From assembly GCF_018734325.1 (NCBI RefSeq), contig NZ_CP073754.1, positions 3,534,001 to 3,598,000 of the forward strand: a DNA stretch of 64,000 nucleotides, in the 5' to 3' direction. Shown in pieces: positions 22,582 to 31,014 of this stretch. Both the position numbers and the translations under genes were made by a program. Numbering within the stretch: position 1 is the first letter of the stretch; every line of letters begins with the position of its first letter. The DNA comes from Methylomonas paludis. Its GTDB lineage: Bacteria; Pseudomonadota; Gammaproteobacteria; Methylococcales; Methylomonadaceae. Under the pieces are notes generated by a model, which did not search any database, was not told where the DNA came from, and saw only the letters and a list, made by a program, of their open reading frames with translations.

Positions 22582-23928
22582 ATGTTAAAACATTTTTTAA
22601 AGTCTACAACAGCAGTTATCTTGTTAGGCTTAAGCTTGGCTTTTGATGTTTATGGCAAAAGTGTAGAAATCGGGATTGATGAGACACTGGCGATTTTTTA
22701 TCAGCAAAACCTGGATTTGATTGCCGCCCAATATAATATAGAGCAATCTCGCGCCGATCAATTAATTGCTGGTGCAATTCCAAATCCCAGCATAGGCTTG
22801 CAATTTCTGGAACTGGCCGGCCGACCAAATATGGGCAGCTCTGCTCAGGGTTGTAATCCCAGCCCGACATCCTCATGCGGTATTGCTCAATATTATTCGT
22901 TCAGCCAATTGATAGAAATGGCCGGTAAACGCGGCTTGCGCATCCAGAGCAGCGGCTTTGCCACCCAGGCCGCTGAAAGCGACTTTCAGGACGCGGTGCG
23001 GGTTTTTTCCAATATGGTCAGAGACAGCTATTTTCAATTATTACTCAGCCAGAAAAATCGTTGGCTGGCCCAGGAAATCGTCAACCATTATCAGCAAATC
23101 ATTGCTGCCAATAGTTTACGGTTCAAGAAAGGCGATATTGCCGAATCTGATTTTTTACGAGTAAAAATGGAAGCCATGCGCGCACAATCTGATTTGGATA
23201 ACGCCCAAACAGCTGTGGAACAGGCTCAGGCTGGTTTGGCTGTGATTCTGCGCTGGCCAGATAATAGTTTGCTGTTTGAAGCCAAGGAAGATTGGCCATT
23301 AATGCTGGACATCGGCCAAAGTCTGACCAAAAACGATTTGATAGACAAAGCCATGAACTTACGACCGGATTTACAAGCCGACAAACACCGGCTTGCCCAG
23401 GCTGAAAAGGAACTGGAATTGGCGCGTCGTTTGAAATATCCGGATGTCACCGTTAATGCCGGTTATGCCCATGATCCCAGCAATAATAATCTTAACTCTT
23501 TCTTCGTCGGGCTAAATCTGCCGGTACCACTGTTTTACCAATATCAGGGTGAGTCTGATAAAGCCGCCGTAAATTTGAACCAGAATCGTCTGGCGGTAGA
23601 GCAAACCCAGCTTGGCATCCGCAACGATGTATTAAGTACTCTGGCCGCATGGCAAAGCGCGGATAAAATCGTACAGCGTTTTCAGTCTGGTTTACTGGAT
23701 GATGCGCTGTCTGTACGTAACAGTTCGGAACTGGCGTATAGTAAAGGTGCAACCGGGGTGCTGGATTTTATTGAGGCCCAACGCAGTTATAAAAATGTGA
23801 TGCGCGATTATTTTGAAGCCATGGTTAATCGTACCAATGCCTATTATGACTTTGCTAAAGCCCTGGGGTTGGAATCACAACCAGAAACGGCAAGCACTAA
23901 AACCTTTTCTCGGCCGGAATCTGAATAA
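22582..23928 (+). CDS. outer-membrane efflux protein of a metal RND pump (CzcC/TolC family)
   Basis: This is the outer-membrane channel of a tripartite efflux system. The 448-residue protein has a signal peptide (MLKHFLKSTTAVILLGLSLA) and two related coiled-coil/barrel halves rich in Q, A and L. Typical pieces are PNPSIGLQFLEL near residue 70, RPDLQADKHRLAQAEKELEL and SYKNVMRDYFEA. An upstream GTG at 22570 is also open, but the ATG gives a better signal peptide. It is the first gene of a CBA-type operon with the adaptor and pump directly downstream. Confidence 0.88.
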   Translation: MLKHFLKSTTAVILLGLSLAFDVYGKSVEIGIDETLAIFYQQNLDLIAAQYNIEQSRADQLIAGAIPNPSIGLQFLELAGRPNMGSSAQGCNPSPTSSCGIAQYYSFSQLIEMAGKRGLRIQSSGFATQAAESDFQDAVRVFSNMVRDSYFQLLLSQKNRWLAQEIVNHYQQIIAANSLRFKKGDIAESDFLRVKMEAMRAQSDLDNAQTAVEQAQAGLAVILRWPDNSLLFEAKEDWPLMLDIGQSLTKNDLIDKAMNLRPDLQADKHRLAQAEKELELARRLKYPDVTVNAGYAHDPSNNNLNSFFVGLNLPVPLFYQYQGESDKAAVNLNQNRLAVEQTQLGIRNDVLSTLAAWQSADKIVQRFQSGLLDDALSVRNSSELAYSKGATGVLDFIEAQRSYKNVMRDYFEAMVNRTNAYYDFAKALGLESQPETASTKTFSRPESE

Positions 23929-23977
23929 GGACAACTAGCTTAATAGTCTAAATCTTTGGCTAAAATTCACATGCTAT

Positions 23978-25141
23978 ATGAATAAATACCTGCACTTACC
24001 TAAAAAACCATACCTGCTGGGCTTAGCGCTGGTCGTCCTGCTCAATGCCTGTTCATCGGCACCTGATGCCCAGCCAGCCAAACCACCTAGGGCTCCGACA
24101 TCCGGGGAAGTGATTCTGGATGCCAATTCCCCCAAAAAGGCTTATGTAAAAGTTGCTGCGCTGGCATTGGAGCAACACCCTCTGCTGCAACCATTGGCCG
24201 GTAAGATTGTTTATGATGAAAGTTTAACCTCACGCATCAGCTCCCCAGTAGCCGGTCGGGTTATCAATACCCCACTGGCACTGGGTAGCCCGGTTCAGCC
24301 CGGAACCACCTTGCTGGAACTCAGCAGTCCGGATGTAGCCGATGCTGAAGCGGCTTATATTAAAGCCGATGCCGATTTGGTGCTGGCCAATAATATACTG
24401 CAACGCCAGCAACAGCTTTATGAGGGCAAAGCCATCGCCTTAAAAGACCTGGAACTTGCTCAGGACGGTTATCACACTGCCCAAAGCGAGTTGCAACGCG
24501 CTCTAAACCGGCTAAAAAACCTGCATATCAATCCGCATCAAAGTGATGGCCGGTTTGCGCTGCGCGCCAATCTGCCCGGCATCGTGGTTGAGCGTAGTGT
24601 AAACCCCGGCATGGAAGTACGCCCCGACCTTGATACGCCCTTATTCGTGATTTCCGACATTAAAAAACTCACGGTACTCATGGAAGTTTACGAAGTTAAT
24701 ATAGGAAAAATCAAACCCGGCCAAAAATTATCGGTCACGGTTCCGGCCTATCCTGACCAAGAATTTGCCGCCACTGTACGCTACATAGGCCAAGTTCTGG
24801 ATGAAAACACCCGAACTGTACAGGTGCGCTGCGATTTGCCGAATTCGGATGGGCGTTTGTTGCCGGGCATGTACGCCACGATTACTATAAAAAGCGCCCC
24901 TGATGATCAGGCGATTCTGATCCCGCTGACCGCCATTTTTACTGAGGACGATGCCGATTATGTATTTGTGGAAATCGCTGAAAATCATTATAAACAGCGG
25001 GCCGTGGAAATCGGTTTGCGCTTAAAGGACAAGGCTGTGATCAGCTCAGGTTTACAGCCCAATGAACGCCTGGTAACTGAAGGGGCTTTGATGTTACGTA
25101 CCGAAGAAGAAGTGGAAACCGATGTCAAAACTGCTCAATAA
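23978..25141 (+). CDS. RND efflux periplasmic adaptor, lipoprotein (CzcB/CusB family)
   Basis: This is a membrane-fusion protein that joins pump and outer-membrane channel. The 387 residues begin with a lipoprotein signal whose lipobox LNAC places a cysteine near residue 25. A barrel-sandwich/lipoyl half (SPVAGRVINTPLALGSPVQP) follows, then a hairpin (DADLVLANNILQRQQQLYEG) and beta-barrel strands (LTVLMEVYEVNIGKIKPGQK, VRCDLPNSDGRLLPGMYA). It sits between the outer-membrane channel and the RND pump. No histidine- or methionine-rich metal-binding tail is obvious, so the metal cannot be named. Confidence 0.9.
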   Translation: MNKYLHLPKKPYLLGLALVVLLNACSSAPDAQPAKPPRAPTSGEVILDANSPKKAYVKVAALALEQHPLLQPLAGKIVYDESLTSRISSPVAGRVINTPLALGSPVQPGTTLLELSSPDVADAEAAYIKADADLVLANNILQRQQQLYEGKAIALKDLELAQDGYHTAQSELQRALNRLKNLHINPHQSDGRFALRANLPGIVVERSVNPGMEVRPDLDTPLFVISDIKKLTVLMEVYEVNIGKIKPGQKLSVTVPAYPDQEFAATVRYIGQVLDENTRTVQVRCDLPNSDGRLLPGMYATITIKSAPDDQAILIPLTAIFTEDDADYVFVEIAENHYKQRAVEIGLRLKDKAVISSGLQPNERLVTEGALMLRTEEEVETDVKTAQ

Positions 25142-25162
25142 TTTTGTATCCAGAGTCACCAA

Positions 25163-28100
25163 ATGATAGAACATATTATTGCCTTTTGTCTGCAACAACG
25201 CCTGATGGTTATCGGCGCCATGCTGGCCATTGTGGTTTCCGGGATTATTGCTTTTGAAAAGCTGCCGGTTCAGGCTTTTCCTGATGTGCAAAACGTGTTT
25301 GTGCAAGTGGTTACCGAATTTCCCGGCCAAGCTCCCGAGGAAGTTGAAAAACTGATTTCTCTGCCGATAGAGCGGGTGATGAATGGTTTACCGCATTTGA
25401 TGAATATGCGTTCGATATCCATTTTTGGTTTGTCCGTGGTTACCCTGACCTTTGACGATAGTGCCGAGGATTATTTTTCCCGTCAACAGGTGTTGGAACG
25501 CTTACGTGGTGCAGATATTCCCGGCACCGTGCAGCCTCAGTTGGGACCGCTATCCACCGGCATCGGCGAAATATTGCGCTATGTGGTAGAAGCCAAACAT
25601 TTGCCGCTGACCGAACAAAGAGCGCTGGAAGACTGGGTAATTGAACCCAAGATTCGTTCCGTGCAGGGCGTGGCTGATGTGGTTGGTTTTGGCGGCGGCA
25701 TTAAGGAATATAAAGTTTACGCCAAACCAGACCGCCTGAAAAATTATCGCATCAGTCTGACTCAGGTTTTTGATGCGATTGCCGCCAATAATGCCAATAC
25801 CGGAGGCGGTTATATTGAACACGGCGACGAAGCCCTGGTGGTCAGAGGCGTGGGTCTGTTAAAAACAGCCGACGATATTGGCGAAATTGTGGTGGACAGT
25901 CATGACGGCGTGCCGGTGCGCATCAAGGATGTGGCAGAAATCAGCGTTGGCCCACAACCGCGTACCGGCATCGTCGGTATGAATCAGCATAATGATGTCA
26001 TCGAAGGCATCGTGTTGATGATTAAAGGCCGCGATGCGGTCACGGTACTGGAAGGTGTTAAACAAAAAATTGCCGAACTGAATGATTACGGCCTGCCGCC
26101 GGGAGTAAAAATTAAGCCGATCTATGATCGTACCGAACTAGTCAAACACACTGTGCATACCGTTGAGCATAATATGCTGGAAGGGGCTACTCTGGTGCTG
26201 GTGATACTGATGGTATTTCTGCGCCGCTTCCTGCCGGCTCTGCTGGTGACCCTGAGTATCCCGGTATCTTTGTTATCAGCCTTTATTTTGCTGGATTTCA
26301 GTGCAATTTCCGCCAATCTGATTTCACTGGGCGCTATCGACTTCGGCATCATTGTTGATGCTGCCGTGGTGATGGTGGAGGCGGTGATGGTGCAGGTAAC
26401 CCTGGATTTACAGCGTAATGCCGATTTACGCCACATGCGTCAGTCGCTATTGGTCACCGCTACCGAGATGGGCCGGCCCATCTTATTTTCTCAGGCCATT
26501 ATCATCACGGCTTTTTTACCCATTTTTACTTTTCAGCGCGTGGAAGAAAAAATATTTTCGCCTATGGCTTTCACGCTCAGCTTTGCCTTTATGGCCTCCA
26601 TGGTCTACAGCCTGACCTTTGTGCCGGCAATGCTGACTTATTTATTGGGCCCTAAACTGGCGGAACGCCATAACCAGTTGGTACATGCCATGCAGTTCCA
26701 TTACCGTCGCCTGCTGGAATGGGTGCTGGAACACGTACGCACTGTTTTTATTACTGTGGTGGTAGCTTTGTTATTGAGTTTATTATCCTTGCGAGTGATC
26801 GGCACCGAATTTATGCCCAAGCTAGACGAGGGTAATATCTGGTTGACCATCACCCTGCCGACCCCGGTTTCATTAACTACCGCCAAAGAGTTTGAACAGC
26901 AGGTTCGGGAAAAACTGGAGAGTTTCTCCGAGGTCAAAATGGTGGTGACACAATTGGGCCGCCCCGAAGACGGCACCGATCCCAAGGGCTTTAATAACCT
27001 GGAAATATTGCTGGATCTGTATCCTAAACCAACCTGGCGTTATAAGAAAAAGGATCAGTTAATCCAGGCCATTGACCAGGAGTTGTCGATATTTCCCGGC
27101 ATCCGCTCCAACTTTTCCCAGGTAATCCAGGATAATGTTGAAGAAGCCATCTCCGGGGTAAAAGGCGAAATAGCCATCAAAATTTTCGGCAGCGATCTGG
27201 ACATTTTGCAAAACCGCGCCAATCAGATCACCCGGATTCTGGAATCCATTCAGGGAGCCACCGATGTTGCTGCCGAACAGCAGGCCGGTTTGGCCCAGGT
27301 GATTATTGATATTGATCGCAGCAAGGTTTCCCGTTACGGTATCAATGTCGACGATGTGGAAAAAGTCATTGAAATCGGCATGGGCGGTAAAGCTGCCTCC
27401 CAGTTTCTGGAAGGTGAGCGGCGCTTTGATATTACCCTGCGTTTTCAGGAAAACGCCCGTAATTCGGTATCCGGACTGGAAGCATTAACGGTATTGACCC
27501 CCAGTGGTCAACGTATCCCTTTGGCGGAACTGGCCACTATCAAGGTCAATCAGGGAGCATCCCGCATCAGCCGCGAAGACAATATGCGCAGAATTGCCAT
27601 CAAATGTAATCTGATTGATCGCGATCAGGGCAGCTTTGTCGCCGAAGCTCAACAAAAGGTGGCGGAACAAGTGGATATCCCGCAAGGTTATCATATTGTC
27701 TGGAGCGGCCAGTTTGAAAACCAGCAACGCGCTATGAAACGCCTGTCGGTCATTGTACCCATCAGTCTGGGCCTGATTTTTATTCTGCTGTTCTGGGCAT
27801 TTATGTCCATCAAAAACGCCTTGCTAATTGTTATGAACGTACCGTTTGCCATGATAGGCGGCTTACTGATCCTGTTGGTTACCGGGATTAATTTAAGTGT
27901 ATCGGCGGCAGTGGGGTTTATTGCCTTATTTGGGGTTGCTGTTCAAAATGGCGTGATTTTAGTGTCACAATTGAATAAACTGCGCAGAGAGGGATTATCT
28001 TTGCATGACGCGATAGTCAATGGCGCAGTCGGTCGCTTGCGCCCGGTGGTAATGACCGCCTCCATGGCCATGCTGGGTTTATTACCGGCGGCTTTATCGA

Positions 28101-28231
28101 CCGGCATCGGTTCAGAAACCGCAAAACCTTTTGCGGTGGTCATTATCGGCGGTTTAATGACCTCCACATTATTAACATTGACCCTGCTGCCGGCACTCTA
28201 TCGTTATTTTGCAGAAGCCGAAGAACTGTAA
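25163..28231 (+). CDS. heavy-metal RND efflux pump (CzcA family)
   Basis: This is an inner-membrane proton/metal antiporter of the HME-RND family. The 1022-residue length, the opening LPVQAFPDVQNVFVQV and the central helix LGAIDFGIIVDAAVVMVEAV (about residues 390-410, with the acidic proton-relay residues) fit CzcA-like pumps. The second half contains EFMPKLDEGNIWL near residue 550 and the closing helices with AVQNGVILVSQ. It is the third gene of the operon and is followed nine bases later by a PII-like gene, an association known for this pump class. Zn/Co/Cd is the likely substrate class; Cu/Ag is less likely but not excluded. Confidence 0.93.
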   Translation: MIEHIIAFCLQQRLMVIGAMLAIVVSGIIAFEKLPVQAFPDVQNVFVQVVTEFPGQAPEEVEKLISLPIERVMNGLPHLMNMRSISIFGLSVVTLTFDDSAEDYFSRQQVLERLRGADIPGTVQPQLGPLSTGIGEILRYVVEAKHLPLTEQRALEDWVIEPKIRSVQGVADVVGFGGGIKEYKVYAKPDRLKNYRISLTQVFDAIAANNANTGGGYIEHGDEALVVRGVGLLKTADDIGEIVVDSHDGVPVRIKDVAEISVGPQPRTGIVGMNQHNDVIEGIVLMIKGRDAVTVLEGVKQKIAELNDYGLPPGVKIKPIYDRTELVKHTVHTVEHNMLEGATLVLVILMVFLRRFLPALLVTLSIPVSLLSAFILLDFSAISANLISLGAIDFGIIVDAAVVMVEAVMVQVTLDLQRNADLRHMRQSLLVTATEMGRPILFSQAIIITAFLPIFTFQRVEEKIFSPMAFTLSFAFMASMVYSLTFVPAMLTYLLGPKLAERHNQLVHAMQFHYRRLLEWVLEHVRTVFITVVVALLLSLLSLRVIGTEFMPKLDEGNIWLTITLPTPVSLTTAKEFEQQVREKLESFSEVKMVVTQLGRPEDGTDPKGFNNLEILLDLYPKPTWRYKKKDQLIQAIDQELSIFPGIRSNFSQVIQDNVEEAISGVKGEIAIKIFGSDLDILQNRANQITRILESIQGATDVAAEQQAGLAQVIIDIDRSKVSRYGINVDDVEKVIEIGMGGKAASQFLEGERRFDITLRFQENARNSVSGLEALTVLTPSGQRIPLAELATIKVNQGASRISREDNMRRIAIKCNLIDRDQGSFVAEAQQKVAEQVDIPQGYHIVWSGQFENQQRAMKRLSVIVPISLGLIFILLFWAFMSIKNALLIVMNVPFAMIGGLLILLVTGINLSVSAAVGFIALFGVAVQNGVILVSQLNKLRREGLSLHDAIVNGAVGRLRPVVMTASMAMLGLLPAALSTGIGSETAKPFAVVIIGGLMTSTLLTLTLLPALYRYFAEAEEL

Positions 28232-28240
28232 AGGATGGTT

Positions 28241-28567
28241 ATGAAAGAAATTCGCGCCTATATTCAGCCCCATAAACTCAGCCAGACTACGCTGGCGCTG
28301 ATTAAAATTCCCGGCTTTCCCGGTATGACGGTCAGCGATTGCGAAGGATTTGGCCGGGAACGCACCGAACACAATCAGGATTACAAACCTTATATATCCA
28401 AAAAGCGTATCGAAATATTCGCCCCGGATAATCTGGTCGATATTATTTTTGACACGCTGATGAAAGTGGCACACAGCGGCCATCATGGCGATGGCAAGGT
28501 TTATGTGATAGATGCCGAGAAAGGCGGGCGGATTAGTAGTGGGGAAATTGCGGTTGATTTGGGTTAA
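28241..28567 (+). CDS. PII-like regulator linked to metal efflux
   Basis: This 108-residue protein has PII-type ends: the N-terminal strand MKEIRAYIQPHKLSQTTLAL and the C-terminal GHHGDGKVYVIDAEKGGRIS, which matches the GDGKI-V signature of GlnB-like trimers. The T-loop region (SDCEGFGRERTEHNQDYKPY) is diverged, as in the PII-NG group found next to CzcA pumps. AAGGA at 28231-28235 is well spaced for the ATG at 28241, so the ATG at 28235 is rejected. A role in sensing metal or energy status for the adjacent pump is an inference. Confidence 0.85.
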   Translation: MKEIRAYIQPHKLSQTTLALIKIPGFPGMTVSDCEGFGRERTEHNQDYKPYISKKRIEIFAPDNLVDIIFDTLMKVAHSGHHGDGKVYVIDAEKGGRISSGEIAVDLG

Positions 28568-28616
28568 ATTATCCTAGTTGATCCAGCACACAACCAAACT
28601 TTGCTATAAGTACCTA

Positions 28617-29095
28617 TCAGAAATTAATACTTTCCCCCATCACCTGCTGCAATACCAGCTCAATGGCTGCTTCCTGCTGATCCGGCGGGTATTTGTAGTT
28701 GCGCAGGATGCGTTTAACCATTAGCCATAAGTTTGGAGCGAACACTTTCCCGTTGCGACCAATCCACGCTGAGATTCTGGCGCAGATTTTCAGCCAGTTC
28801 ATGGGCGATATTTTTCAAGATTTCATCCGATAATTCGCGAACAGCCGAGGCATCGTAAAAGCGGATTTCGGCTGCGTTAAAACCTAGCGAGTAGCCACGA
28901 CTGGAACTCATTCCGGATTTACTGTTTGTAAATCTGAATCTGGTCAAACGCCTTCCAAATACCCGTGTTTTCATCGGCTGGTTTTTTAACTCCAGTAACA
29001 CCAACGCCAATACATTAACAAAGGCTATGTTTGTGTTAATAGTTGATTTTGGTTCAAGCGGTACAGGAATCCCCCTGACCCAGCTTTGATAAAGA
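28617..29095 (-). pseudogene. gutted remnant of a type I restriction subunit (hsdR)
   Basis: On the minus strand a fragment of the HsdR nuclease domain can be read as FVNVLALVLLELKN and then, in another frame, ADENTGIWKAFDQIQIYKQ. After a very short spacer comes the extreme C-terminus: LGFNAAEIRFYDASAVREL, then NLSVDWSQRESVRSKL, then after a frameshift near 28720 MVKRILRNYKYPPDQQ and EAAIELVLQQ. HsdR normally has about 1000 residues, so almost the whole helicase core is missing and there are at least two frameshifts. No hsdM or hsdS remains nearby. Boundaries at the N-terminal side are approximate. Confidence 0.75.
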
Positions 29096-29105
29096 CTACA
29101 CTGCG

Positions 29106-29145
29106 AACCCCTCGATTCCACTACGTTGCATCGAGGCTACGGGTT
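29106..29145. repeat. REP-like palindromic element
   Basis: AACCC and CTCGAT on the left pair with ATCGAG and GGGTT on the right, around a loop of about 13 bases. This resembles palindromic intergenic repeats common in gammaproteobacteria. It lies upstream of the hsdR remnant in an otherwise gene-free stretch (29096-29387) where I see nothing else. Confidence 0.5.
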
Positions 29146-29387
29146 TCACCGTCTTTTTGATACTGCACTGGCCACCGTTGACCAATAGTTGATGAAAACA
29201 GCGATTTGCTACAAGCTGGACAGGCATTCCTGGATTCAAACCGGACATGCGCTGCCCGCAAACGCTTCAGCTTTGTTCATTCAAGAATAATTTTCCCTAA
29301 AATTCAATCCTCAAATGACGAGATCAGTTATAAACCTCTATAAATTGATGAAAAACATTTTCCTGACAACTCCATCAGCCATTAAGA

Positions 29388-30197
29388 CTATGCAAACAAC
29401 TCACGCATTTTTTGGCCAGGATGTTCGGCACGCATAAAGGCTTCGCCAACCAGGAAGGTGTAAATACCATGCTCGGTCATCAGCTTGACATCTGCCTGGG
29501 TGTGGATGCCGCTTTCCGTTACCACCAGCCGATCCGCCGGTACGCTGTTTTTCAATTCCAGGGTGGTTTGCAATGATACTTCAAAGGTACGCAGATTGCG
29601 GTTGTTGATGCCTATCAGTTTGGTATCCAGTTTTAATGCCCGTTCCAATTCGGCGGCATCATGTACTTCCGCCAGGACATCCATGCCCAGCAGTTTGGCG
29701 GTTTCCGCCAGTTCCTGCAACTGGTCGTCGGACAGGGCCGCGACTATCAGTAATATGCAGTCTGCACCCAGAGCGCGGGATTCATAAATCTGATAGCTGT
29801 CTATCATGAAGTCTTTACGAATCACCGGTAACGGACACCTTTCTCTGACCATTTGCAGATGGGCTTCTGCTCCCTGAAAAAACTGCTTGTCGGTGAGTAC
29901 TGACAGACAGCTGGCACCATTAAAGGCATAGTCCAGGGCAATTTCCAGAGGTTTGAAATTCTCCCGGATCACGCCTTGGCTGGGCGAAGCTTTTTTAATT
30001 TCGGCAATAATAGCCGGTTTACCGGCATCGGCTTTACTGCGCAAGGACTGATAAAATCCGCGCGGGCTGCCGACTGTTTGCGCATAATCTTTTAAGGCAT
30101 CGACAGGCAGATTGAGTTTGCGACTAGCCACTTCTTCTGATTTTTTTGCCAATATGGTTTTTAAAATATCAGGGGTGTCGATGTTAGTCTGGTTCAT
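29388..30197 (-). CDS. trpC: indole-3-glycerol phosphate synthase
   Basis: TrpC closes the indole ring in tryptophan synthesis. It is monofunctional here (269 residues), unlike the fused TrpC-TrpF of enterobacteria. Motifs are [17 protein letters not shown] near residue 59, [20 protein letters not shown] near residue 120, [14 protein letters not shown], and [13 protein letters not shown] longer reading from a TTG at 30221 is open, but the ATG at 30197 gives the usual length. It is not next to other trp genes, and it follows the glutaredoxin-like gene on the same strand. Confidence 0.95.
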   Translation of the reverse strand: MNQTNIDTPDILKTILAKKSEEVASRKLNLPVDALKDYAQTVGSPRGFYQSLRSKADAGKPAIIAEIKKASPSQGVIRENFKPLEIALDYAFNGASCLSVLTDKQFFQGAEAHLQMVRERCPLPVIRKDFMIDSYQIYESRALGADCILLIVAALSDDQLQELAETAKLLGMDVLAEVHDAAELERALKLDTKLIGINNRNLRTFEVSLQTTLELKNSVPADRLVVTESGIHTQADVKLMTEHGIYTFLVGEAFMRAEHPGQKMRELFA

Positions 30198-30259
30198 GCC
30201 GATGTTCTCTTGATTAAACAATATTAGTAAAAAATTTAATGGGGTTTGCCGTTAAGCAC

Positions 30260-30499
30260 TCAGGCCGTTTTATGCTCTGCATAAAAGTCGGCGGCACTGG
30301 CCGCGGTAAACGGCCAGCCCAACCATAGTCCACTGGGCTGATGCCAAAGTACCGGAATCAGCCAGGCAAATTCTGTTTGCCATTGCGGATGCTCCATAAT
30401 TTCGGCATGCTCAAAGGCTATGCCAAGCTCTTGCAGAATCTGCTCGGCGGTTTCGCATAAATGACAGCCCAGCGTGCCGATCAGAATAAACTCCATCAT
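30260..30499 (-). CDS. glutaredoxin-like protein (DUF836 type)
   Basis: This is a 79-residue thioredoxin-fold protein with a redox-type motif CHLC at residues 12-15 in the setting TLGCHLCETAEQIL. The short length and the PVLWHQ segment (a cis-proline-like position) fit the DUF836/glutaredoxin-like family. The start overlaps the stop of the upstream membrane-protein gene by one base, so the two are cotranslated. Substrate unknown. Confidence 0.75.
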   Translation of the reverse strand: MMEFILIGTLGCHLCETAEQILQELGIAFEHAEIMEHPQWQTEFAWLIPVLWHQPSGLWLGWPFTAASAADFYAEHKTA

Positions 30500-31005
30500 T
30501 AATGTTTGGTAATTTTATCCAGATAGCCCATAAAAAAAGCGGAGATAACCAGAGCCAGATGGATGATGACATACCACTGCAATCGGTCGCTGGCAATGGC
30601 TTCGATATTCATAAATACTTTAAGCAGATGTATCGAAGAAATAGCGACGATAGAGGAGGTCACTTTGGTTTTCAACGAGCCATAATCATGGGTGCCCAGC
30701 CAGGCCAGTTTTTCCGTGCTGGTTTCGATATCAATCCGGGATACAAAGTTTTCGTAACCGCTGAACATGACAATCAGGGTCAAACTGCCTACCAGAGTCA
30801 GATCGATAAAAGTCAGCAGTTTCAGTATGACTTCGCCATCCGGCATATCCAGAATATGCGGGATAAAATGCCACAATTCCTGGAAAAATTTGATGCCCAG
30901 CGCCAGCAATATCGCACTCATGCCCAGGTACAAGGGGGCCATGATCCAGCGGCTGGCATACATGGCGCGTTCCACAAAATGTTCTATACCCTGTGATATC
31001 GACAT
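30499..31005 (-). CDS. YqhA/UPF0114 family inner-membrane protein
   Basis: This 168-residue protein begins like the TIGR00645/YqhA family: an amphipathic [20 protein letters not shown], a hydrophobic helix, then [20 protein letters not shown] and [15 protein letters not shown]. Three to four membrane helices are expected. Function in the family is not established. It lies between metH, with a gap of nine bases, and the glutaredoxin-like gene, all in the same direction. Confidence 0.82.
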   Translation of the reverse strand: MSISQGIEHFVERAMYASRWIMAPLYLGMSAILLALGIKFFQELWHFIPHILDMPDGEVILKLLTFIDLTLVGSLTLIVMFSGYENFVSRIDIETSTEKLAWLGTHDYGSLKTKVTSSIVAISSIHLLKVFMNIEAIASDRLQWYVIIHLALVISAFFMGYLDKITKH

Positions 31006-31014
31006 AAACGGTAC

